64,000 bases of DNA, taken from the NCBI GenBank assembly GCA_030323885.1, contig CM059186.1, positions 152,556,407 to 152,620,406 of the forward strand. Direction: 5' to 3'. Position 1 is the first letter of the stretch. Every line of letters begins with the position of its first letter. A program made the position numbers and the translations under genes. Under the pieces are notes generated by a model. The model saw nothing but the letters and a program-made list of their open reading frames with translations, was not told the origin of the DNA and did not search any database. Source of the stretch: Branchipolynoe longqiensis. Lineage: Eukaryota > Annelida > Polychaeta > Phyllodocida > Polynoidae. Below, piece by piece: positions 36,801-48,800 of this stretch.

Positions 36801-39800
36801 GGGGAAGTTAAATTAATTTTGGTGTGCTGGTTATAGGCTTTGTTTACGCGATTTCAAGCATACTGGCATTGCAGTTTTAGCACAGAAGCATCAAACTGCA
36901 ATAAGTGCTTAATCATTAATGAGTGCACCAGTATCTGTCGATTCAAATCACAAGATGTGTTCGTTTTGAAAATGTTATGCTTTCCTCAGATTATGTAGCA
37001 TTTAAAGATGTTTACTTTATTTGAAGAGATGATAAAATGGTGTGTTATGTAAGGAACGCCTGATATATGATATGTGTCCGATTATCGTGCCGCGTGTTGC
37101 CGCACACAAACTGATCTTCCTAATAAAATGTTAAAATCTTTCTATTTTGGGTCACACAATGTTGGCATCTCTGCCTTTTGCTTTTAATGACAGATCTAAT
37201 GGTAGGTCTTTCAGGCCAGCTAGAGTGTGAGACTCTTCAACTCAGTCTTGTCTCCTGCATATGAAATATATTTATAATATACACGCTCTCCACAGGCCCT
37301 ATGGACTACGAAGCCATCGTACTGGAGCCTACGAATAATGTGGATGGCAGCAAGCCCCCTCTGGTGGTCTATCCGCATGGTAAGCCTTAGTTACTCACAC
37401 CCAAGATGGCTAAATCGATAAGAGCGCTGCTTGGCTTCCCTGGTGAAATGTTGTGGGTTTGGAAACTGGGACGCGTCAAACCAATGACTTACACAAAATT
37501 GTAATTGTCGCTACCCTAGCCTGGCGCTCAGAATTACTAGAATGTGACAAGGCTCTTGCTTGCTCAGTGTCAGGATAATGAGACTGAGTGGGACATCGGG
37601 TCATGGTGCGAGCAGCATGGTATCCCAATTGGGGCAGCACTATAAAGTCACCATGAGTGTGCATTGTGCCAAGTCGGTATCCATTCTGATATCACTTCAG
37701 ATGTTGTTAGGACGTAAAGCCACAACAATCGAGTCATTCACACCTTAGAGTTCAGGTATATTGTCTCTGGGAGACAGTCGCCTTCTGTTCATATCTGTTC
37801 TTGGTGGTCATTATGATTGATTGGTTGGTTGGTTGGTTGGTTGGTTGGTTGGTTGGTTGGTGGTTTCTAGTCAGTCTGCCCGTGTATTCCTGCAGAAATC
37901 ACAATTCCCCACTGTAGTAAGTTAATAGCTGGTCAATTTAACCAGTGATGTTTTATTGATGGTCCTTAGCATTGCATAGTCCTATTGTTTTGAGTTTGCG
38001 ACATATTGTTTCAATAAATATATTATGTCTATCATTATAATGTACTTTACTGCAATTTGAAGAAACTTATTTTAAAGGGTTAATGGCATGCACGTATTCA
38101 TGCTATGTGGCAATAATTGTTTAATAAGTGCACCCGTATCCAAGTTAGAAAGATGGGATCAAAGCTCGGTAAATGTTTTGGTTTATAAAATGTTATATTC
38201 TTATTGGACTACGCAGCTTTAAGTAAAACATTTGGTTTATTTATTTATTTATTTATTTATTGTGGTGCTTCTTGATGAAGCCTGTACAGGACAGGAAAGG
38301 TCATGGTTAAATGCATAGAGTGGTATCCATTAAAAGGCCCTATCAGGTAAAACTGATATCACACTGGTCTATGGCAGATATCACAGTTATAGGTTATAAT
38401 AAAATAGTCACTTTTGAGCCCCACTACACTTGGTGGCAGTCTCGACTACACTGACCCTTGCCGTGTCAGAAGGACCAGCAAGGTGGTGGTAGTACGCTAG
38501 CAGGATTGTCTCGATGGTAGACACTTCCGTCCGCCCTTTTCCTAGCGGCCATCCCCCAACGGAGGTTACATATTACCTGGCTGCCCGGTGGTCGGTCACT
38601 CTACTCATGGAAATAGGCAGAAATAAACCAGATAAAGATCTTGAAGATTGAAGCAACTACAGTGTGTCGTTCTTCCCTGCATACCTCTTGGGGGGGGACA
38701 GGAGCCGATCCATCATGTTATGTTACAATGTCTTCTTTACCCGTGTCGAAAAGGATATTTTCCAATTAATGGCATTTAATCAACTCATTTCCACTGTCCA
38801 CTGTCAAAGAGTAGTCCCGTTTCACAAGCCGCATATTTATATGTAGACGATTTCCACCACTAGCTCGGCTTCTGACAGCAATTGAAGAACTAATGTTGTG
38901 GGTAACAGCCCAGTGGGAGCATGCTCTGTTGAAAAGGTCTTATGGGGATTTACACCACCAACCTCCCCTCTGGTGGCAGTGGCAAGAACTAATGTTGTTC
39001 ATAGCCAGTCACTGCGCGTGCTCAGCGGAAAAGGTCGATAGGCAGTGTTTTGAAGGTTCCCAGAGCCGATCCATCATGTTATGTTACAATGTCTTCTTTA
39101 CCCGTGTCGAAAAGGATATTTTCAAATTAATGGCATTTAATCAACTCATTTCCACTGTCCACTGTCAAAGAGTAGTCCCGATTCACAAGCCGCATATTTA
39201 TATATAGACGATTTCCACCACTAGCTCGGCTTCTGACAGCAATTGAAGAACTAATGTTGTGGGTAACAGCCCAGTGGGAGCATGCTCTGTTGAAAAGGTC
39301 TTATGGGGATTTACACCACCAACCTCCCCTCTGGTGGCAGTGGCAAGAACTAATGTTGTTCATAGCAAGTCACTGCGCGTGCTCATCGGAAAAGGTCGAT
39401 AGGCAGTTTTTTTTAAGGTTCCCAGAGCTTTTTCCTGGTTATAATTAATCCACTTTTCATTTTCTATTAATCGGGTTGCAGTTTCGAAATTAAATGTCTC
39501 ATTTTGAAGCGCGTTCTTGAGCCTGGCTTCACGTGAAGCCAGTGCTGCGCAAGTGACTTCATAGTGGTACCATATACCCACATGAGGAGCCGTTATGTCA
39601 TGTGTCATGTAGGTTTTCTTCCCTGACACTGGTAGGGTGCAAGCCCTTTATTATTGATCATGGATCTGCTGTGTGATGGTAAACATGAGATTTAGACTTT
39701 CTTTTGTTTGAGTTTTGTGTGGCTTTATTTTTGTTATATTCGTTGTTCAAGCAGAGGAAATTTCAATCACAACAATCCGTTTTCCTGATTCTTCCGCTCA

Positions 39801-42800
39801 TTGCCCTATCCTAGTCATGCCAAGCTACAGGCTAGGTAGCGACAAGTATAAATTGTTATGTCATTGGTTTGACTTGAATCCCACAAACTACCACATTAGA
39901 AGTGGGTGCTTAACTCAATATCCGCCATCTTGTTCGGTTAACCATCTAGTTAGACATCCCATCAAGTCATCCCATCTGGTTGATGTATAAATTAGTTTAG
40001 ATGGTCTTTTAATGTTTTGTTGATCCAAGTCTTGTAGGTGAGAAGGGCGTGTGCACGTTGTGTAGTACTTTACTGCGCAGCAGTACTCCTGTCCTTAGTA
40101 GTAGTACTGCACAGGCCGGGACGCCATGGGACCACGTGACACCGACTTCCGCTTAGCCCTAGCACTGTAATTAAGAACGGGGCATGTATTACTAATGGCG
40201 GAAGCTAATTCATGTTGAAGTGCAGGTCAGTCTGGGATTGTAACCCCTCGCAGTGAGTGGCAGATAAATCTCTGCAATATTGAGGTCAATGGAAATTAGG
40301 TCACGTGGATTAAGGTCTTAATTGCAGAGTTTAATTACCCTGAGTACCCCCCCCCCCCACACACACACACACACAAACAGACTCCCTGCTCTTAAATCTA
40401 ATTGGTAATCGGCATTGGTTAAAATAGGATTTGTATGAGGTTTTGGAAAACCTGACAAGTTTTAGAAATTCACAATCAAGTTTTTTGAGCCCTCAAAAGT
40501 ATGTCAAATCAACGGTTTGTGGAAATTTCTCAAATATGAATGGCAATAGGATGATGGATTACCCATTTCAAATCCCATATTACGTTGGTTTTGTTTTGTT
40601 GTTTAGCCCAAACTAAGGGAGGATATTTATTTTTTTTAGTTTTAACTAAACAGTTTTTAAAATACCGAAAAGTGGTGGCTTATGGTATTGGAAAACTATC
40701 GGGAAAATGGTGGCCTCGTGTACTTGCAAGTTATGGAATTATGTTTAACCAAATGTATAGGAACCCTGGATGGAGGAATGATTATATGGGCTAACAGAAG
40801 GGGCTAGCAGAAGCTAGGATTTTGTTTACCTCAGCGCTAACACCTACGACCCACAATAATGGAGACCAATCCGTTATTTATGTCACATAATTAACTATGC
40901 AAAACAAATGCACTATATATGGGATTCTTTCCCGCAGACATGATACACTCAGCATAGATGACAGAAGGAAGCTCACAGTGAAGGTAGTACAATGTAATGT
41001 AGGTCAGGGAGGTTGACCTACCTTTGTCGTCTGCTGTAGAGCCAGACGATGATGAGGATGGCGTTTACGATGAGAATGAAAACTGCCAGACTGATACTGG
41101 TGATTAGCGCAGACATGTTAAGGCCCTCTGTGAACATAAATTAAAAGATGTTTAACAATAAAGTTAAATAGATTTTAATTAATAGATTTCTCTTTTAAAT
41201 ATTTGTAAATTAATAGATATTTTTCATGGTTTACCTAATCTTTTTTTCTTTTTTTTTTAAAATGAAAAGCTTGATTTTATTTCAAAAGAGTCCGTCCTGA
41301 TATGACCTTAGATGTTGCCAGGACGTAAAACTGCAACAACCAGCTAACTTGGCAGAACCCGCGCATGACCTACTTTTTCAGGTGGGCCCCATAGCATGTT
41401 CTCCGCAGACTTCATGCTCTACCCGTGTGCGCTGTGCAGGCTGGGATACGCCGTGCTCCTTGGTAAGTATGTCTGCCATTTAGTTAGCGTTAAAAAAAAA
41501 AAAAAATTCACCCTTGTCCTACCCTAAGGTTCCCCCACCTGCAGGGATGAAAGATTTCCACCATTTCGCGGATTTCCGCGATTTCTGATTGTCGCCGATT
41601 AACTGTCACAGAATGCCAGCGATAAATGACACCAGTTCCTCTTTTAGGATTGAACTGATATGGCTTTAGATGTTGCTATGATGTAAAACCAAAACAAACG
41701 AAAAGAAAGGAATGGATTTCCCCAAAAAGGCTGACCTCTGAATCGCGGGAAAATTCCCAGAAGTCACCTTTCACACCATACTCTCCAAACATAGTTCTTT
41801 TTCATCATGTCTATGATCATTCATTACAGACTCTGCTTGGAGAGCATTCTGCTGTCATTTTTGTAACTGTGTCAACCCCCATCTCACTGTCATTAGAAAT
41901 GACTCCTCACTGATTTCCGCTTTTGACCCCTCAACACCACTTTCATCCCTGTACCTAACATGTAAGATCTATATTTGTTTAGGGTATGTGGGGGGGGAGG
42001 GAGGGGGGTTACATTCATTGATTAAGCAGGGTGAATTCCAATGGCAGACAATTCTTCCATATTCCATCGCTCCTTGCCCTATCCTAGCAGTGATGAGCGC
42101 CAGGCTTGGTAACAACAAGTATAAATTTAAGTCAATTCTCCATTCCAACCAGTGGTCCACAACTGGTTCATCAAAGGCTGTGGTATGTGTTGTCTTGTCT
42201 GTGGGAAAGGGCATACAAAAGATCCCTTGCTGCTTATCGGAAAGAGGAGCCTATGTGGCAGCAGCAGGTTTCCTCCAAAGAAATGTGTCAGAATGACCAT
42301 ATGTTTGGTATCCAATAGCTGACGATGAGAAAATCAATGTGCTCTAGAGGCGTCATTAAATAAAACACGCTTTACTTTTTACTTTTTTAATTGAAGTCAT
42401 TGCATTGACTCAGGTTAGGGTTCAAAGCCAGGGCTTTCAAATCCTACGAGCTTCCAAAATGGGAAGCGGGTGCTCAACTCATTCAAACAATTGTCCGTCA
42501 ATCAAATTTGGCCACATTAAAAAAAAACATGTATAACAAAAATCAAAACAGAGAAATTATTACTCATGAAGCGACACCGTAGCACCAACAGGGGAGCAGT
42601 TCTCCGCGCATGTGAGTTTGAGAGTTGGGAGGAAGGGTTGAGCCTGACCTTGCCGCTCGGTATCGCTTGAGCTGCCTCTGGTGCAGTGGTTGTCGACTGC
42701 TGTGTAGTTGGCGAGCTGGGCATTCTTCTCCACTATGGCGGCGATGCACATTGGAGTAAGGCCCTTCAGACACGTGACCGCTGACTGGGACGCCCTGTAC

Positions 42801-45800
42801 GTGGGGAGAACACAATAACCTACTTAGACTGCGAAAAAGTATGTCACGCCCGTGTCTGGGGGGTACTTATAACTAGACGCATCCTAACGACTAAACTTGG
42901 GAGGGTTCTTTATATACGTTTATTTCTGATGTACATTGCAGTGAAATTGTCCTAGCAAATATCTTACATTGGATAAAAGATCACTTTGCTACTGAGCAAA
43001 CCAGTCCTTGCACTATCCTATTAATGCCTAGCACCAAGATAGGTGGCGACAAGTATAAATGTTGTACGTCATTTGTTTGATTACGTCGCTATTTGAACTC
43101 ATGAACTCCCACAAGGGAAGCCATCCAGTGCTCTTAATAGTCTTAAGTGATTCAGTTATCGTATCCAGTGGGTTTAGTAATGTATGATTCACAGAACTGG
43201 AAGTGGATATAAATATAAATTATTTATATTCAAAATAAGGGTGAAAGGCAAGGGACAGTGAGTTTATACAAGGGGTGCAGGGAAGGCATGCAGTGATTGG
43301 TGGAACTGCATAGGTGTGGGAGCGTCCGGTTTGAAGACAGACTGAGTTTGAGTGAGTGTCTGGGGAGCCACACAGCGATTGGTGGAGCTGCATAGGTGAG
43401 GAATCGTCCAGTTTGAAGACAAGTGGAATTTGAGTGAGTCTGTGTTAGGAGTCACACAGCGATTGGTGGAGCCGTTCAGGTGTGGGAGAGTCCAGTCTGA
43501 AGACAGATGGAGTTTGAGTGAGTCTATGCTGCGGAGGCATGAAGTGATTGGTGGAGCCGCGTCGGTGTGGTAGAGACCAGTCTGAAGACAGACAGCATGG
43601 GTGGTGTAGGCACAAGGGGAGGATGGTAGGAGAGAGGGATAAGAGAGTGGGGGTAGGGGATCAGATGCAACTCTAACACATCACAAACAACCAATCTGAT
43701 AATTTAATTAGTTCCACATGACTCACGTGCAGAAGGCAGAGACGTTGTCCCCCTTGGAGGCCCCCTCCTCGATCTTAGCGATGTTGGCAGCCAGGTCTGT
43801 GGTGCAGTTCATAATGGCGTAGCGCTCTGAAGACTCTTCCAAACAAACTGAAAACAGACAGATGAGAATGAGATGGGGAATGAGGGCCTTCACGAGTAAG
43901 GATAATAATGTGGGCATGTACAATGCAATCACAAAATGACATGATTACAAACTGTTTGTTTTTTTTAAATACAAAAATTATACAAAAATTTCATTTACCA
44001 GAAAAAGCAACCTAATACCAATAATAATAATAGAAACATATATATTTACATAAATGGGAATACATATACATAGACAAACTATAGAAACATATATTTACAT
44101 AAATAGGAATGCATGTAGATAGGCAATAACCTATAGAAACAACTGAATGCATGACTGAGAACTGTGTCCGCTGTGATCCCACCATCCTGTGCCCTCCCCT
44201 GCCTGCCCCCTATAGTATCTTCCCACTAACATCGGGATCCCCTTCATTCCCTGTTCTACCTTCAAATTGATTAATCGTTTATCTGCAGTATAAATAAAAA
44301 ATGTGTAAATAACTCATCTTTTATGGCTGGAAGACCAAGTGCCTTGGGGCTGGCATAAGAGTATTCAGAAGAATAAATATTTTTTTCAAAACTAACCCTC
44401 CGCCTCTAGGGGGGGGTGTTGCATGGTCTGATGGTTTTGAGTGTCTGTCATTTTTCTGAGACAAACATTAAATTGCTTGTTATAATCTACCTTATTTTAG
44501 TTTGAAGTAACTTTTATTTTAAATGGCTAACTTTTGAGTTACTTGAAGTGCAAACATGTCAAATTAATTTTGGCATGCATACCTTTTGAAATATTTGAAG
44601 CATGCCAAAACTCTGATACCATAGGCTTCTGCAATAACAGGTTCTGTTAAATTGACTCAGTATCCCCTTCTATCTGGCAAAAAATGCTTAATAAGTGAAT
44701 AAGTATCCAAGTTAGATATGTACAACCAAATCTAAATAATTGTTTTGGTTTTGAAAATGTGATACTTCATCGGACGATGCAGCTTTAATAAGTGTATCAG
44801 TATCTAAGTTAGATATGGAGAACCAAATCTAAATAATTGTTTTGGTTTTGAAAATGTGATACTTCATCGGACGATGCAGCTTTAATAAGTGTATCAGTAT
44901 CTAAGTTAGATATGTAGAATCAAATCTAAATAATTGTTTTGGTTTTGAAAATGTGATGCTTCATCGGACTCTGTAGCTTTAACCTCCCCTGCCCCCTCCA
45001 TCCACCTCCACCCCTCCCTCCTCCTCCCCCCCCCCCCCCCCTCTCCGTCCGCTCAGAGGGCTTGCCTTCCGTGCTGAGGTCGCAGTTGACGGTGGCGTCC
45101 GCTTTGATCATGGCGAGGTTGACGACAAACACGGAGATCTGATTGGCCCAGTAGTCCTTCGCGATCTGGGCGCAAGTGTCAATGTGCGCGTTCACACAGG
45201 TCGTCAGCTCGGGCACCAAAATGGTGTTGCTGAAATAAAGAGCACCGGTTTGGGTTTAAACTTAAAGGTGCATAATCCAATGTTTTTAGTTTCAGTCATT
45301 AAAAAAAAAAAAAAAGAGAGAAGACGATATTTTAAATGTTCATAGTTAATTATAATCTACTTTACTTTAGCATGAAGCTTTAGAGTTGCATAGTCCGATT
45401 AAGCATCGACTTTTCAAAATCAAAACACTTATCTAGATTTGATTCTACATGTCTAAAGTGTAGTAGTGTCTAAGTTGGATAGGTTAGATTCAAATGTAGG
45501 TAATAGTTTCGGTTTGGAAAATGCTATGCTTTAATTGGATTATGCCACTTCAAGTACAAGCAAACACAAATATTATCCCAACCCAGTTTAAGCTAATGTA
45601 GTAGTCCGTAATGAGGTTTTGAACGTCAGCAGAGTCAAAGCAAAGACTTCTCAAATTTACCCTTACCACTACCTTTCCTGGTGCTCGCTATTATTTGAAT
45701 AGCGAAAGGACTGGTTGGTTCAATGTGCAGATAATGTGACTGAGTGGGATATTAGGTCATGGTGCTGGCGGTATGATGTCCCAGAGGAGCAGCACAATAG

Positions 45801-48800
45801 TGTCGGATTTGGCGTATTCGATTAATCAACTCGGGTCACCCGAGCCACTTTTTTGGCGCATGAACACATCCTACAGACTCGGGTTGAATAAACGAATATG
45901 CTTCTCCATGCTCGGGATGGAAAAAATGGTGTCTTAATTGTTTTTTTAATAATCAATATAACTACAGCAAAATAGGATTTAAAGTATTTTATGATTGCAT
46001 AGTTTAGTTATATTTCCATTTCATTAATCTGGGTTATTAAAACAAATGAAAGCATTGAAACAACACGTAGGACTTGTACTGGTAGCTGTTATCCTACAGG
46101 TACCAGCACAAATGTGACGCCATCGCTCCAATCCAACCCCAGCCAAGACGTGGGTTACTGGGGTCGGGACTTTTTGCACACGGCACCTGTTTTTGTCAAC
46201 TCCACTCGCGATGTTCGATTTGAAATGCTAGCAACTCGGGTGACCCGAGTCGCCCGTGTCGTGTTAATCGAATACGGCGAATGAGTTTAATAGCACATAT
46301 CAATGCTATTAAAATCCTAACGAAGATAAACGATTGTATATTGGTACTCACTTGCACTGGATGTGTGGAAGTAGCATTCTCGTGTTGCTGTCGATCTGGC
46401 ACTGTTGAGCCTTCGTTAAGTCACACTCCCCATCAGCCCGACCCGCCTCTGTGTGAAAGGGTTGCAGAAAAGGACTCGTCACATGAACATCAAGTTGCCT
46501 TCTGTTCCATATTTGGGTTCAGGGTGACGAGGTTGGTTCTCCTCGATACCGAAAGAAGGAAAAATAGATATTATTGTGGGGGTAATGAAAATGGAAAATA
46601 TTGCGCCTAGAGCAGGATTCGAACCCACACTTCTTGCCGTGCCAGGGTGTGCTAACCATTACATCACCTAGGCTCCCTGATGCAATCACCCTATCCATAC
46701 CTACGTGTCTATGTGGAATTATAACCATATTTATAATAATACTAATTTGTTGTCATGTGAAAATAAAACATTACTTGAAGCAGTGAAGTAAGTTAATTTG
46801 GTCCACTGAGTCAAACCAATGACTTTTAAAATTGATACTAATTTCTACCTAGCCTGGGACTCTGCATTAATAGGATAGGACAAGGGCTGGTTAGCACAGT
46901 ATCAGGATAAGGTGACTATGTGGCATATTAGGTCATGACGCTGGTGACATGGTCTCCCAGTGGGACAGCACTATTAAGTCAACATAAGTGAGCACTGTCA
47001 CAAGTCGGTACCTGTCCTGATATTACCTTAATGTTGCTAGGACGTAAAACAACAAGCAAACAAAGTTGTTTCACTTACGTAAGATCAGAAACACTGTTGC
47101 GCTGATGCACCAAAACATGGTAGATGTGTGGTGCGTGGATCGGGTTATGGACCGGGTGTCCACCCAGAGCCTGGCCCCATGTGGGTCCATGTGGACAGGT
47201 GTCCTCGGGGCGGTTGGGCGGGCCGGCACTACCGACCGACCGGCCGGCCTGGCTGTCCTTTCCACCCTCCCACCCTTCTCTGCTTGACCCCTACTCAGCG
47301 TAGTGAGGAGGTCCTTCCTGGGGTCGCCTCCTCCTGTGGGAAGTGGGTTTTACTTCTGGTTGTGGTGAAAAGTGAATTGTTGAGCGTCTTGGGCTACGCA
47401 CCTCAGACTGATCATCCTGTTGCTCCTGCTCCTCCACCTTCTTCCTAGTAGTGACACCTGAGCACTGTGAATACCCACCACCACCCCTTTCGGGGATCAC
47501 AACCACGGCCACGCCAGGTAAGGTGCGGCCAGGCCCGGGCCCTCCCGTCCACAACGCCCGTCCCTCCCGGAGTGGTCAGTTATTGGCGGGGGGACCCTCG
47601 GACAAATACATGCCGGGGTGTTGTGTTGGCTGAACGGCGTCTGCCCGGCCCTGTGTAGGCCCCCCCCCCCCCGCCCCCCCCCTGCGTGATATGCCCCGTG
47701 CTGGTGTTTGTATATGCTTTATGAACGTCGAGCTGTCGAGCTGCCTCCCTTAGTACATAGGTGCGTCCCATAGCCTCCCTGTGTCAACAGTTCAACAAGC
47801 AAATAGTCCCACTTGTAATGGGATGGTGCTTAGGCAGACGACATCCTTCGAGGGAAAGCCCTCACCACCTTCCCACTGCCCCCCCCCCCCCCAAACATAC
47901 CCGGCAAACTGCCTGGAACAACTGTCGTCTGCTTGAAAGAAATGTTATCTGCTCAGAACAAATTGCTATTTGGGTGAAATCCAGACCATTCTGAATGAGA
48001 ACATTGGGTTTGTAAACCTCATGGAGCGGTATTGTCTCAAAGATGATGCCTACAAAATGGCCACAAGTAGAAGACAGACAGGCTGAAGTATACGCCAAGT
48101 TCATCATCAGTTCAGACTTTGAAATGTCAGTTCTGGACTTTGGCCGATGCAGTGTACATTCTTGCAACATTCAATGTCTACAAGCAGATTTATTTCCAGT
48201 GAAGGAAGGACACCATTTCTGGGTAAAGATGGACAGCTCCAGTATTCTATCCTTGAAATGAAATAGAAAGTATGAACAGCTTTCAATCTCAATAGCTAAG
48301 GGGATGGACCATGGGTGGGGAGATGAAGATAATAGTATTAGAAAGCTTCAGAATCCTGCATATCATTTGAAAGATCTCAACATGTCATTCACAAAGCAAT
48401 TTACAGCTTTGTCAATCAATCAATAGTTCCGTCCTCTAGTTGAGGGTTGGATGCAATGGTTCTCCACTTGTCCTGATGGTTTGCTGTTCTGATAGACTGT
48501 GAATAATTCAAGCCTGTCCACTGTGAAATATTTGTAAACCATGATGTTCTTGGTCTCCCTCTCCCTCAGCTGCCATTCACCTTCACTTCCAAGAATGTAC
48601 GGTATATTGAACTCTGACGAATGATGTGGCTAAAATAAATAAGTTTCTTTATCTGTAACCATTGCTTACTATGGGTAAATACTTGGTAGGTTCCCCTTCC
48701 TTTCCAAGGTGACTGGCCACTTACTCATCTTTGTCAGAGTGTGCCCTGATGAGCCACATCATCTTGCTGTTACACCTTCAAAGCTATTGATCTTCTAACT

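Noticed and set aside
47071..47265. Longer N-terminus of the antisense protein starting at 47265
   Set aside because: It would put about 50 polar, Arg/Pro-rich residues before the hydrophobic signal peptide; the ATG at 47118 fits a secreted protein better.
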